From contig NC_056766.1 in assembly GCF_018687715.1 (NCBI RefSeq), positions 46,044,933 through 46,108,932 of the forward strand: DNA of 64,000 nt, read 5' to 3'. Position 1 is the stretch's first letter, and the number at the start of each line of letters is the position of its first letter. The notes under the pieces were generated by a model. The model saw only the letters and a list, made by a program, of their open reading frames with translations, made no database searches and was not told where the DNA came from. The position numbers were made by a program, and so were the translations under genes. This DNA comes from Carya illinoinensis (taxonomy: Eukaryota > Streptophyta > Magnoliopsida > Fagales > Juglandaceae). This document shows positions 22,060 to 35,072 of the stretch, one piece after another.

Positions 22060-22400
22060 AAAAAATAAACCGCAAAAATATTGTCCCTTTTAACACGCAT
22101 TTCAATATAATCCAAACAAATGAGATACCTTAAGTCCCAAAGCTTATATACAATACTAAGATCCCATACCAACTACCACCAACTACAGACGCGTCTTGTC
22201 CGCCAGAATGCAAATGAACTTTTAAAGTGTCATGCCATGATTTCCATATGCATGCAGCTAATAAAGAAGAACGAAAATCTGGAATAATTATTGACATTAC
22301 ATTTTCTAGTTGCCTAGCAAAATAAAATGTAGAAAAGTAAACACCGTAGAACATCTTTGAAGTTCCATGCATCCACTTGGCTCTATAGCCATGCATTTAA
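22060..22400 (-). pseudogene. TM9SF 3'-UTR fragment, copy in P1
   Basis: The segment aligns by eye with the 3' UTR of the TM9SF pseudogene at 6880-7200, in the same relative orientation: CGCAAAAATATTGT, ACTAAGATC, TCTTGTCCGCCAGAATGCAA and AGAAAAGTAAACAC are shared. No TM9SF coding sequence adjoins it. An 88-codon minus-strand frame here is an accident of this noncoding fragment. Confidence 0.7.
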
Positions 22401-22853
22401 GGAAACCCTTAATTCATGAACCCAATATATAGCAGTTTTTTGGATCCTCTGGTTCAAGTAGAACACGTACGTACACTACTTGGAAGGAATAGATCATGAT
22501 GTTAATGTTGTTGGCGCCGCTTGGTGTCCGATGTGGTGAGCGGCGACGAGAGTGAAGGACAGAGATAGGGGTTCATGTTTAACGGCAGAGAGAAAAGAAA
22601 AGAAGAGGAAGAGATAAAATGGGGAAAATGATATGGGTTGGGCTTGGGCCTAACATGTTGGACTTAAGTTTCGGGGTCAGATCACCCTTGGGCCTTGGTT
22701 ATCAATTTATTTTCCACGCCTACAAATTATTCATAACTTCAAACTGTCAAGATTTTCCAATTGGACCCTATATTATTTATATTTCTAATTCTCTACTCCA
22801 TCAATATCTAACCATTAACGAGAACTAGCTAGCTAGTTGTTCATCAACTTCAT
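22401..22853. other. End of block P1, GC-richer segment
   Basis: It contains a GGCGCCGCTTGGTGTCC stretch and purine-rich DNA with a 69-codon open frame (22619-22828) that has no recognisable domain. The same sequence occurs at 40930-41369 and 54231-54690. Confidence 0.5.
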
Positions 22854-23690
22854 CTTAATAATTAAGCCATAACCAAGCTCGGTAAGTACGAGATGAAAAT
22901 AATAAATAGTTTTAGATGATGAACATAAGTTCACTAATCCATTTCTAATGTCAGACCTAATTAATTTAAGAAAGATGATTAACCTACAACTGTCTTACAA
23001 TTTTTTTACTACTCTATATAAAATAAAGCTGAATCCTTTTATCCAGCTGCTTACACCGCACACAACTGCTATTAAAGTAAGTGTATGGTGTAGAAATGAT
23101 GAATATAATTATTCTTAAATAAAAGACAGTTTTGTAAAAAATAAATATATTTCTAATGAAATACTATATTTCTAACTATGCTTATATTAATTGAATGTCA
23201 AATAGATAATTAAAAATAATTAATATTCTTAATTTAAAAATCAAAGATCTTTTGGCTATCCAATCTAGCTCGGGTGGACACGTAAAAAATAAAGATATTA
23301 TTAGATGGGTGCGAGTCACATTAATCGCACATAGACTAGAGGAAGACTAATTGGTCACATCTAATCTGTTATATATTAATGTATCATGCATGATATATAT
23401 AAATATATATATATATATATTTATATATATTAGGTGATACCGACAATAATCAAGTCATGAACCCCAGCCGGCCCCCTCATTTAGCATTTTAGTACTACTG
23501 GGGCCCTTCGATTAGTGTCTCTCATGCACACGTCCGAGCATGACCAAAGCATTAGTACGTACTACGTAATAAGAATTACCGCGTAAATAATGGATTTCAC
23601 ATAATTATGACTTCCAAGAGTTATATATAGGTAATTTAAACTTACATATAAATATATATATTATTAAAAAGATGAACATTTATAACGAGT
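22854..23690. other. AT-rich spacer with a dispersed repeat
   Basis: 22854-23039 recurs at 54709-54893. A ~95-bp repeat at 23079-23173 (GTGTATGGTGTAGAAATGAT and onward) recurs at 26699-26795. No gene is recognised. Confidence 0.5.
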
Positions 23691-24787
23691 TGTTTGTAAT
23701 AAAAATGACTATTTGATATAAAAATAGACTTATTTTAATAGGAAATAATCACTTTAACATAAAATAATTAGTTTTTTTATATTGAATATATATATATATA
23801 TATTGCTTTAAAAGGTTCTCATTAGAACTTGAATCAATATTATATATATATATATATCCATCCATCCATGCATGCATAATCTTGAATGGATGGAAGAAAT
23901 TTATTTGTTCGATATAACTTTTAAAATATTAATTAATTCAATGACCCATGGATTTATTAATTAAGTTGACGTGACAATCAAAATCAATCCCCAATCAATA
24001 ATATTAAAAACTAATAGACATGGATGCACAGTAAGTACAATTATAATAAGTACTTGAGAGGGACTGATCTTGGATCGTATATTTTTTTTCCTACGTACAC
24101 ATCATGCATGGATGCACACATACAACGTCAGAGCTTAGAAAAGCATCAACACTACTAGGATATAAAGTAACAGATTCATCATATATGGAGTCTTGCAAAG
24201 ACCAATACTCAAGTGTGAAAGCACAAAATAATCAGTTGGGCCAAATAATTAGCTCCCAACAAAAGATCAGAAAATTATAATGTGAAAGTGGAATATCCAC
24301 GTGTCTCTTGCCAGGGAGATTAGTTAGGAAAGAGAAAAATTTTCAAGCATTCTAGATCATCCTCTTCAACCTCATCGATTTCACAAATTAATAATCTTAC
24401 CAAAGATTTGGAAGTTGCACGGTTTGAGAATGAGTATATGAGGTCTAGATAGTAAGAGTAGGCGACAGTCTGATTTAGAGACGCATTTGCAGGACCAACA
24501 AAAAGACCAAAAGGAAAGAATACGCAGTGAGGTCTTACAGCAAGTGCAGCGGAAGATAATGGTGCAAATAGAGCGTGTTATGTCATTGCAACAGAATCGC
24601 GATCGACGAGGAAATAAAAAGAAATTAATTTTATCAATATATTATATTTTTAATATCTAATTTCAAAACGGTTGAAAACATTGTTAGTTGTGAAATATGT
24701 TATGTAATATGATCCAATTAGTATGTTTTTCAATTGGATAAGATTAGTATTTCTGATATATACATTTGAACAGTGTTTCACATTCGA
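23690..24787. repeat. Segment present in inverted and direct copies
   Basis: 23880-24787 matches the reverse complement of 41367-42300 and of 54968-55913. Its left part (23690-24340) also has a diverged direct copy at 27400-27960. Landmarks are CCATCCATCCATGCATGCATAATC and GAGTCTTGCAAAGACCAATACT. No reading frame in it is conserved as coding. Confidence 0.85.
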
Positions 24788-26890
24788 ACTAATGTTCGAA
24801 AGTAATTAGACAAAATTATAACATAACATTCGAACGTATAACTAAACGTTCGAACGTAGTACTCACTGTCAAATGACCATAACGTTTAAATGTTTATGTT
24901 CCAAACCTCCGAATATATCACTTGCATTCGAATGCTACGTCGTTAATATTTGAATTTCCTGAAAATGACAAGTCTATTTTTCTTTCTACACTATGTACAT
25001 TTCAAGTATCTTCGTAGCAACTTCCCTGAAGACTCCGTGAAGCCAATGAATGAGTCAATACCGCGTTAACTTCTTGGCAATTTCCTTGTAACTTCTTTTT
25101 CCAGCTTTAAGAGATGTCATGTTCACACAATAACTCTCGTGAGTACTTCTAGCAAAAACAAAATAGTGTGGTACAATGACAACTGCGCATACCGTCCAAG
25201 CTGTACACCATGATTGGGGTCAGGATTGTGTTAGTCAAGAGTACCATAAGGTCCATAATTATTGCATCCACTGAAGTCCGACACCGTCACATGGTATGCT
25301 TTTTTAAAAGTCTTGCTCACCCATAATGTAGTTTGACAAATTGTTTTGAAAAAATTAAATATTTTTTATTAAATATTTTTTAAAAACAGAAAAAATTTAT
25401 AATATCATTAAAAACATAATTCCTTAATTATTAAATAAAAATTAATTATGTCGAGATCAACCATAATTGGAAGGAGTAGCATTATTCTTTTTTAAATCAT
25501 AAAAAAAAGGTTACGTATAAGAAGAAATTGTTGGGTAGGGTCTTTGGCGTTTATTGTCCTTAATATCTTGATTCTATTAGAACATTAGTAGTAGGCTAGT
25601 TAAAATTAAATTTTAACTAAAGAATAATTAATGTATCAAATAAAATGTAGTAGTGAGTTTAATAAATAAACAGTATTTTTAACTTTAGATCATATGGTTG
25701 GTCAAATTTGTTGAGCTGAAAGAATTGGCCGAATATTATTTTTAGACTATAAAATGATCTTTCCAAATGCCAACGTCGGTTTGATTCTTCTCTGTTTGAT
25801 TCTTCTATGTTTGGATGATGCGCTTTTATTTTCAATTATTAAAATAATTTAGTTTTAAACGTAAATAATTCTTAGGTTAATTATACTTTATCTAATCGAA
25901 CTTTCATTCAATTTATAATATTCATTCAAAACTAATGACTGCATCAAAGTAGACCTGCTTACTTTCAAAACTTTCCAATCCCCCCTTTGGTCTATCATCA
26001 GCGTTAAATCAGACGAAAATTGAGCACGTGCAGCTTCTTCACCTGCAAAGACAAAAATATCTCCAAGAAAAAATTTCACTTTGCCCCTTCAAACTTTCAC
26101 ACAATTCTCAATTTGCCTCAAATGTCATATTAAATTAGATTTTTATAATAAATTAAATTTATTTTTTATAATAAATCTGAATTTACAAATTTAGGATAAG
26201 AGACTATAAAAAAGATAAATATTTGAACTCAGTAAAATACTATGATATAATTTTCTAATTTTTTTTAATTTTTACAAATATATTTGAATAACTCTATATA
26301 AATTACACTAAATATATAAATATATATAACTAAATATATAATATTAATAAAAATAAAACTTTATTCTTCTACCTTATGAATAGTTATTATTCTCATTTTA
26401 TTCTTGATTTTGATTAATAGCTTGAATTCTTATTTATGAAAGTGAGTTATTATTTCTCTTCGTAAAACCCCACAAAATTAAAACTCTCTTGTAGTGCCTT
26501 ATGCGAAAAGCTCTCTTTTATTCCACAAACTAAAAAAGAAAAAACTAAAATTAAAAACTGACAACTTCCCTTCGTCCGTCTCACCCTTAATATAGAACTC
26601 CCAACATATTGTTTTGAAATTCTCCACCGAAAGCAAACATGTTGGGCATTTTGTTTTAATTAATTGAAAACAATAATTCTTTTATATTTATGGTATGCTA
26701 GGTGTGTGGTGTAAAAATGATGGGTACAATTATTCTTAAATAAAAGACAGTTTTGTAAAAGATAAATATATTTATAATGAAATACTATATTTCTCCTCTC
26801 TCGACACTTTCTGTGGCTTTTCATGTAGTGCTTGCATGTGGACTTTCTTGGTGTGCATCTTATTTTCATTTATAAAGACATGCCTAAGTG
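24788..26890. other. AT-rich intergenic DNA
   Basis: It starts with several TTCGAA palindromes (24784-24930) and is otherwise AT-rich without a recognised gene. Two short minus-strand frames (25888-26079 and 26660-26869) show no domain. Confidence 0.5.
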
Positions 26891-28906
26891 ACTTTAATTT
26901 GTCTATTTCATGTTTTATTATCGTATGTTTTATTATCTTATTTTTTATGTTTATTAACTAATTTATAATGAATGGTAAAATATGATAAAATTAAATAAAT
27001 TAATAATTAAAAATTTTAAATATTTTTTTAGGTTAATTTTATTTTATTATTATATAATAAATAATTTGATATAAAAATTTAATGTAAATAAAATAATTAA
27101 AAGTTAAATTTATCTCATATTGAAAAAATTTATCCATTTTCTTTGATTAATCCGTAGAGGATACTCTTACCGATGCAAACAGTATGTGCAGAATCATGAC
27201 TATAAAAATTGACTTGGCAGGCTCAAATGGTACTTTGACAGTCATTGCTCACATTCTCTGAATCAAAGAGAGAACAGGAGGACTTCTCAGATCATTACAA
27301 AAAGTTTTGTAAAATCCAAAGATACTTTTACTTTTTACGTGTGTAATGAATCTAAAGTACAGGCTGAACTAGAGGTATATATAGGTAATCGTGTCATGAT
27401 TATTTGCGATAAAAATAGTCTTATTTTAATAAAAAATAATTAATTTTTTTATATTGAATATATATATATATATATAATGCTTTAAAAGTGACATATATAT
27501 ATCCATCCATGCATGCATAATCTTGAATGGATGGAAGAAATTTATTTGATCGATATAATTTTTATAATATTAATTAATAAGTTATTATTATTATTATTGG
27601 ACTAATTCAATGACCCATGGATTTATTAATTAAGTTGACGTGACAATCAAAATCAATCCCCCACAGTAGGTACAATTCTAATAAGGACCTGAGAAGGAGT
27701 ACTGATCTTGGATCGTATATTTTTTCTCCTACACATCATGCATGGATGCACACATACAACGTTAGAGCTTCGAAAAGCATGATGAGTACTACTAGGATAT
27801 AAAGAGACAGATTCATCATATATGGAGTCTTGCAGAGACCAAGACTCCAAGTATGAAAGCACAAATAATCAGTTGGACCAAATAATTAGCTCCCAACAAA
27901 AGAGAAAATTATATATGTGAATGTGGAATATCCACGTACGTGTCTCTCGCCCCGAAAATTAGTTAAGACAGAGACAAGATGGACAAGAATAAAAGGATAG
28001 CCAATGGTTCTAAATGATAGATAATTTTGATAACAAGTTTTATATATGTATTTTTTTGTTTCGCAGAATGGTAACCAATTAATGATGAGTAAGCATTAAT
28101 TATTTATATATAACTGAAAATTGGATCAGATTTTCAGTTTTTCTTCTACATCTACAAGTTTTATATATGTATTTTTCTTCTACGCAAAATATTTTGCACA
28201 CCTGACGTAGGATTGCATCTAGTATATATTATTCTATATACCATCCAATTTGGTCTATGCACAACCTTAATTAGCTAACTATACCTATTCAAATTATTTC
28301 TAACTTTTTCTACAATTTAATTTAAAGTTAGAAGTAAGTGGAGGCTAGCTAGTAGATATCTGGCCTGATATATGCGGAGCCAATATTTCAAAATGGGTTC
28401 ATAATTTTATACACAGAGGGCTAAGCTACAATGTTTTTAGAAAGCTTAACCTTTATATAATTATATATATTTATTCATGTTTTGAATGCTTTTGCGTTGT
28501 TTTTAATTAATGCTAGCTAATCTATATAATATTCACTACGCACGTACTGATCTAAACTAGCTTTGAAACCAAAGGTCAATAACGTGGTTAATTCATCTCT
28601 TAGCTAGGAAAATTAATTAATTAATGGTAATAATTCCAATTTGTTTAAATATAATCAATGAGACAAATATACGATAAATGCTCATTTCGAAAAATTTAGT
28701 TCCAATACTACTACTCCATTGTGAATTTCAGCCTCATCATGTATTTAAATCGATCGCAAGTAGTTACTATATATGGTCGGAATGAGAATCTCAGCACATT
28801 GTGATTAGTTTATTTATGGTACAGATTGAAAAACGTCTATTGAGAATTAAGTTTCAGCATTTTCATAATAATTAAGAAGAATTGAAAGAACTAATTGTTG
28901 AAAGAA

Positions 28907-30760
28907 ATGGAAGATGATCATGATCATGATGTGGGAGAGATATTTGAAACCAGTAGTCAACAATCAAATGCGAGTACTTCAGATACAGTTCGCCAGACAA
29001 CTTTTGGCATTGGTGAAGAATTAATCGAAGATGACAAGCCAAATGATCAAGATCAAAGGCGTACATCAAGATCAGTCCAGAAGCATGAACAACGTAGAAG
29101 ATTAGGAAAAATTGTTTCTGGTCAACATGCGATCCGAATCAATGCAAGTACCTTGGATGCAGTTTGCTAGCCAACTATTGGCAATATTGATCATGATGAA
29201 GCAGCGGCTTTTGGCATTGGTGGAGAAGAAGATGGCAATCCAAATGAAGGGAGACGTCTAAGAGTCCAGACAAAGGATCAATGTAAGAAATCAAGAACAG
29301 TTGTTCCTGAATGTGTGATCCGAATCAACGATAATCAGAGACAAAGCCTGTTATCATCAGCGGATCAGAATGGTCAACATTGAAGGTTCCTGCACCTATG
29401 TTCGAAGTCGACAAGGGAGCTTACATCCCCAAAATTGTCTCCATTGGTCCATTTCATTATAATGAATCAAGTCTACAAGCCATTCAAGCTCAAAAATGGC
29501 GATTTCTTGATCGCCTAAATCGAAATTAAACGGGGCAGCCTATCTTTAAAGAATGTCTCAAAAATGTCATGATCGAATTGGAGGAAAAGACCAGAGATTT
29601 CTTTGCAAAAGACTTTCAAGCTATAAAGTCTGATGATTTTGTGAAGATGATGCTCCTTGACAGTTACTTCATTGTTGAACTCCTGCGTTTATACGAGGTA
29701 TTAATTAGTTAAACATTCTAATTAATTTGGTTTTTACATTCTAATTTTCCTTTAGCAATTAAGATCACATGAAGGCATGTTGACCACATTTATACTTATT
29801 GACTTCTTGCAGAAAAAATATGTGGGGTAGCCCATTTTCCAAATACGATGGTTGTTGCCAAATATGTCTGGTGATTTCCTTTTGCTTGAGAACCAACTCC
29901 CTACATTCGTGCTACAAAATATTTTTGAACTTACTACCTCAAAGGGGGAGGCAAGTCTTGATTTGAACATGCTTGCTCTTGGATTTTTTGAACCCTTGAG
30001 ACCTGGGAAGGACGAATTTGAAACATTTATGTTGCACAAGCATGCCACTGGTGATTATATACATCTATTAGCTTTGTTTCACTCTACCTTAACTTTAGGG
30101 GATAACATATGCATGCAGCAACCTGCAAAGAGTGAAAGGAAAAAAACACATCTTATGTTTCCTGGGAAACGTTGGGTGCATGATGCCAAAACACTTCAAT
30201 ATGCTAGTATTGAGGTCAGAAATAATTCTGGTAGCATTCTCGACCTAAAGCTTAAAGGCAAGATGCTAAAGATTCCAACCATAATCATTGATGATAGCAC
30301 TGGCCCTTTGTTGAGGAACTCGATATCCTTTGAACAAAACAATCACTCTGCAGCTCCATATTTTTGTTGCCTTGTAGTGTTCATGGATAGCATAGTGGAT
30401 ACGATTGAGGATGTCAAGATTCTTCGTGATGCCGGGATTATCAAACAGGCAAAGGGTGAAGATGAGGAGGTGACAAATCTTTTCAACAATCTCACTAAAG
30501 AGTTGGTGTTTGATATTGATAAGGAGTATTGCTACATGACCGAGCAAATCGAAAACATCAACCGTCTTTGTCGAGCACACGACACCAGAGTTCGAATTTG
30601 TCTTCTTCTTGCCAGGTTGAACTACAAGGGATTACTCACAACATACGCTTCCATTCTAGTTACAGTCATCTTTTCCCTTTTCGCTGCTAAGTTTTCAAGT
30701 TACAGCCCCTCACTTAATCAGTACTATCCACCTCCACCCCCACCTCCACCTCCGCCTTAA
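28907..30760 (+). pseudogene. DUF247 copy 2 (pseudogene)
   Basis: The start MEDDHDHDVGEIFETSSQQS matches the N-terminus of copy 4 and is longer and more divergent than in copies 1 and 3. Exon 1 is broken by a TAG at 29168-29170, a 1-bp deletion near 29343 and a TAA at 29527-29529. The intron has the same borders as copy 1, with exon 2 starting at 29813, and a TAG at 29828-29830 follows within six codons. From 29852 exon 2 is open for 302 codons to the TAA at 30758-30760. That part includes LLLENQLPTFVLQNIFEL, LNMLALGFFEPLRPG, a C-terminal hydrophobic helix (ASILVTVIFSLFAA) and a run of ten prolines. The TAA in exon 1 and the TAG in exon 2 are shared with copy 4, so the gene was already dead before block Q was duplicated. 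Confidence 0.88.
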
Positions 30761-31489
30761 CTATAAGCATTACGACAAAAACAAAACACCATTTGAAATG
30801 GTTGGGGTAGGTTTATTTGGTGGAGCCGACATTGATGATCAAGCCCTGTGTTTACACATCATTTAGCTTAGTCTTGGTTTTCAATAAAGTTGGGAGCATT
30901 CAGAGTGATCTCATGTAGTAGTTATTTTTTTGTTATTTTAATTTTAAATCAAGTTTTGTATGTTGTGGTGTTGTTTCATTGCATATGTCAATACTATGTG
31001 TATTATGTTTGAATATCAAATCGAATAAATCTATCTTTGAATCAGAAGTTGTTGGGATTACTCCCAATTCATGTTATAATATATTGTGACTAGCCTCCAT
31101 AAATTTTCTAATTTATAAAGAACAAAAAATGTCTTCAATGTTCTGTCACACATATATATCACAAATATGTGTGACAAAAATGATTTCCTTAAAAGAAAAA
31201 GTTTGATGTGGAGGATGTTACTTTACAATTTGGGATTGATCAATTATCACCAACTTCTTGAACATTCTTACCATTTTTTCTTGGTTCACTAGGGAAATTT
31301 GGTCTATGTGATCCAGCTTGATGGAAACAGATCTGGTAGATAATTAAGAGTCTGCAAGGAAATTAAATGAAGAATGTACTAATTATATGCAAAGTGTTAA
31401 TTAGTGATCTCAAATGATCATCTTGGATGATTTTCTTGTAAGGTGGAAATAACACATTCCCTAGTAACACATTTAGACCTATTGGGAAT
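30761..31489. other. Downstream flank of DUF247 copy 2
   Basis: A probable 3' UTR with ATAAA signals near 31020 is followed by AT-rich DNA. It is diverged from the copy 1 flank but nearly identical to 46881-47630. No gene was seen. Confidence 0.5.
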
Positions 31490-32597
31490 TAATGTGTTAA
31501 GTCTCAAATAACACATTCCCAAATAAATATTACATACCCACGAGAGAACTATATATAGAGTTGCATGCATCCCTTCCAGGTAGATAACTAATTATACAAA
31601 AACAATGTTTACTATGATATATATAGAGAATATTATTCTCGGATCCTTGAGCAGTTCTACGGAGAAGCCACTGTAGTGGCGCACACATTGCACTTATTAC
31701 GTGGCTGCTTTGTATTCAATTTTTTTTTCCTAATCAAAACGTGCTTTTTGATTGCATTTGAAATTCGATTTCTGATTTATCCCAATTCGAATTCATCCAG
31801 TGAATACCCTTCTCCCTTGCCAGGGACCAGCGTGCACTTCCTCTGGCTAGAGCCTCACGACGACACCGTCTCTCTCTTCAGCGCCACCGAGCGGCACTGC
31901 TTCATCTGCCCAGCGCCGACACTCCCCGCAAGCTATATTTCGAAGCAAATGCGAATTGAATCCCACGAAACCCAATCTCCTGCATCGTCACGAACCTGCA
32001 TCGAGGTTCCTCTTCCCAGGGCCACCTCGCGATGGCGTCTCCATGTTCAACGCCACCTCCCAATGCTCCTATGTCTGCCGAGCGCTGCAACTTCCCGTGA
32101 GTTGATTCAACAGACCAAACCAGCAACAATTGCCCAAATAGCTCCATTTTTCCAATAGTTTGCTCAACTTCGTAGGTAAATATTTTTCATTTTCCAATCA
32201 ATACTATTATGTTATTCATGTGTACATTGAGATGGGATGCTTTGTGTTTTCTGAGATGGGTATCATGACTTAGGGCATGGAGAAAAAAATTGTTCTTTGT
32301 GAGCATATGTGGAAGAAACCCATCTAGTTTCAGAGTCTTTATTCTCTTCTGCTTTCATTATGGTCTGTTTGATGAAAAAAACCCATGTATGACATCTTTC
32401 CTTTCGTACATATTGCTACTTTCAGTATATATATCTTTCTTTTTTTGGAAAATAGGTTGATGGCTGGGGCTTCATTTTTTCGTGATGCTCGGAGTTTGTT
32501 AGGCATTTTTTTATACTTATTTGGTAAAGATAGCTTGTTCAGTTGTTTTTATCATTTTTATTAATTTGTTTATTATTGTCAAGAGATCAAATTTCCT
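31490..32597 (+). repeat. Truncated array unit (leader plus one partial monomer)
   Basis: The segment repeats the leader and first monomer of arrays 1 and 2, with the monomer mark at about 31959. Homology stops at about 32594, after AAGAGATCAAATTT. Beyond this a T run and unrelated GC-rich DNA follow. It shows the array family was once next to DUF247 copy 2 as it still is next to copy 4. Confidence 0.85.
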
Positions 32598-34980
32598 CTT
32601 GTTTTTTTTTTTTTTTTTGGCATATGTAAGTGTGAGTTTTTTGGTCCTCATGGACAGTGAAAACACCTCCTCTGCAACTTGAATACCACCAAGTCTAGCT
32701 ACATATTTTACACCTTGAACTCTGAAACTCAAGGTATTTTTAGAAACGAGACTCCGAAACTACTCGGTTATCACGAGCATGGTGTCGGTTGGATTGACTT
32801 TGCTCGATGATCCCTAGCAAAGGTTATTTTTTGGCATTGCTCGATTATCCCAATCAGTCTTTAGATCAAACTAGCATGCTCAATGATCCTAAACGAGGCT
32901 TTTTTTCTTACTCTGCTTGGTCATCTCTAGAATTGTGTCAATCGAACTGGCATTGGTCAGTGATCCCATGTGGCACCCTTGACCCCACTTGTTTTTTGGC
33001 GGAAGTCGTAACGTTGGGATGCTAGCCACTCGGGTCATACTGTCACAACCTCTAGAGGATTACTCGGGACCACACGTCAACACGACTCTTGGAGGGTCAG
33101 GATAGTCACATGGCTAGCCTGCTTGCATGCCTTGGCTCAAACCCTGACACGCAGTGGGCAGCCATGGAGGATACTGGCCATGCTCAGACCATGCGTACAA
33201 GCCCTCGCATGCCCTTGAGCTTGCACTTGCGCCCATGCATGCATGCCCTAGCACCACTTAGAGAGGCTAGTGAGGGCACGCCATCCAGCGCACAGCTCTA
33301 GCCCCTGCCTTATAGGCAAGGCTAGTGGTATGCCCACCAGGCATACCATCCAGCGCACAGCTCCAACTCATGCCTTTCAGCCCCAGAGTCCAGACTGTCA
33401 ACTTGGGTCATGCATTCCCATTGCCTAGGCCACCAGCCCGGGCTATGCAGGACCACCGCCCAAGTCACTTGACTGGGCACTATAGCAGCAGCAAGACATC
33501 ATCCTGTGCCCCCCATTAGGCCTAGGCTTGGCACCATGCCATGCCCACCATCAACAGGCCACGCACAGCGCCATGTCGTACCCACCATCAGACCAACACA
33601 TGGCACTATGCCATGCCATGCAGCCAACCGCAGACCAGACCAGGACTAGCCCAGTCGTGGGCCATGCACCACCATAGCCCACGCCATGCATGCCACGGCC
33701 ACCATGGGCCATTTATTTATTTTATTATTTTATTATTTGTTTTATTTAATTACTTGTTTAATTATTATTTTATTTGCTTTATTTATTTATTTTAATTTGC
33801 TAGGGAACTTTTGGAGGTTTACAAATTGTAAACTCTATAAATAGGACTCTTAGCCATTTCATTAGGGATCTTTGACATTTTTGAACATTGGAGTGGCCGG
33901 CCATAGGGGTTGGATTTATCATTCGGTGCTTTTGCACTTGGGTTTCTTGGGGTGCAATTCATGAATCCCCAAGGAGAAGGATCACACATTGAAATTCTTG
34001 AATAAGTGTGATTCTATTTATCTTTTAATATATTTTGAGGTTTTCTTTAAATCTTTGTGCAATTCATGAATCAAAGTTTGATTGGATTTCTCTTTGTTCT
34101 TTGGAGTTTTCTCTTTGTTATTGTGTTGGAGTTTTGTTGATTGGATCATTGTGAAGAGCCAAATCCTTCATTGGGATTTTCGGCCTTGTGTGTAGATTTC
34201 AAAATCTTTTGTGTTCATGTGTTTTCTCACATGTTCATAAGTTTTCCTTGAGGTTTCTTGGAGATTCCCACTTGCCAAACACCATTTGGCCTCCCTATTC
34301 CCATTGCCTTACACGTCATTCATCATTATCCTCAACCACAAAACCCTAGATCCATCACAAGCCCTACATGCCGACCTCTATTCCCACAACCAAACAAGCC
34401 ATAAACCCTAGATCTCATATTGAGCCATTCGGCCATAGCCTCCTTGGCTTGGCCGAAACCCTAGATCCTCATTTCTCTCATCTCAGCTTTCCATAAATTG
34501 TTTGATTGGTCAATAGCCTTTGATTGACTCAATCAAATTCTATTTTCCACCAAAACAATTCCATTCCTTATCCATCCTACCCATTTTTTGCCACCCCATC
34601 TTCCATCTAGATCTCAACTCAAATTCCTACATTTCAGGAATTACAATTCCCTTCCTTTTAGGAGATCTACATGCCAATCTAGCCCTAGCCGTGTACCCCC
34701 TCTATCCTTGGCCGAAACTTTCATCAAACCCTAGCCAAATTTGCCCATCTCCCAACCATAGCACACGAGTGGCGCCTAGCAACCCAAGAGGCACATTGCT
34801 GTGCACTACATCACCCAACCCGATATCACCTAGCCTATACACCATCCATACTTCCCACTATTGAGCCCTAACCTCAATTCATCCACGCTCCATTTCGGGC
34901 TACACGTGATCTACACTAAGCAAATGAGTCCTATAGGTCGCTTAAGGAGCAACAAGGAGATGAGATGATAGAACATCTAG
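32598..34980. other. GC-rich, LTR-like segment of uncertain nature
   Basis: 33060-33715 is unusually GC-rich and full of CATGC/GCCATG words. It is followed by a T/A-rich run, a TATAAATA box at 33836-33843 and a U5-like stretch with CCAAATCCTTC and many CCCTAGATC words. This layout resembles the U3-R-U5 of a plant Ty3-type LTR, but no matching second LTR, TG/CA ends or coding region was found. Several short frames here show no domain. It may be a solo LTR or a fragment of a large noncoding element. Confidence 0.35.
33836..33843 (+). promoter_or_regulatory. TATA-box candidate in LTR-like DNA
   Basis: A clean TATAAATA lies between T/A-rich DNA and a transcribed-looking segment beginning AGGACTC. 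There is no supporting gene. Confidence 0.35.
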
Positions 34981-35072
34981 TGTGTGAGGGCTTGACCGAG
35001 GTCCCCAACACATACACCTTTAGCACATTGTAACAGCAAAGTGTGTGCATACATACAATATGCACACACTCT

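Larger units (their letters stand above)
18431..22853. repeat. Segmental duplication block P1
   Basis: This block matches 36932-41369 almost base for base, starting at CTTAGTAATAACAATTG and ending at GTTCATCAACTTC. It contains DUF247 copy 1 and its promoter, about 1.6 kb of downstream DNA, a TM9SF 3'-UTR fragment and a short GC-rich segment (22500-22700). Its right part (22115-23039) also recurs at 53963-54893. Confidence 0.9.
26894..31490. repeat. Segmental duplication block Q1
   Basis: It matches 43473-47640 in the same orientation, with one large gap: 27358-27797 is absent from the second copy, whose flanks are joined at about 43925. It contains ~2 kb of AT-rich upstream DNA, DUF247 copy 2 and ~0.7 kb of downstream DNA. 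Confidence 0.88.

Noticed and set aside
22130..22396. Conserved 88-codon minus-strand frame, repeated at 40661-40927 and 53977-54243
   Set aside because: It falls in sequence homologous to the TM9SF 3' UTR. Conservation between copies is due to recent duplication, not coding constraint.
33089..33795. Several plus-strand frames rich in His, Met and Pro
   Set aside because: They come from low-complexity CATGC-rich DNA with high GC, where stops are rare; no domain was seen.
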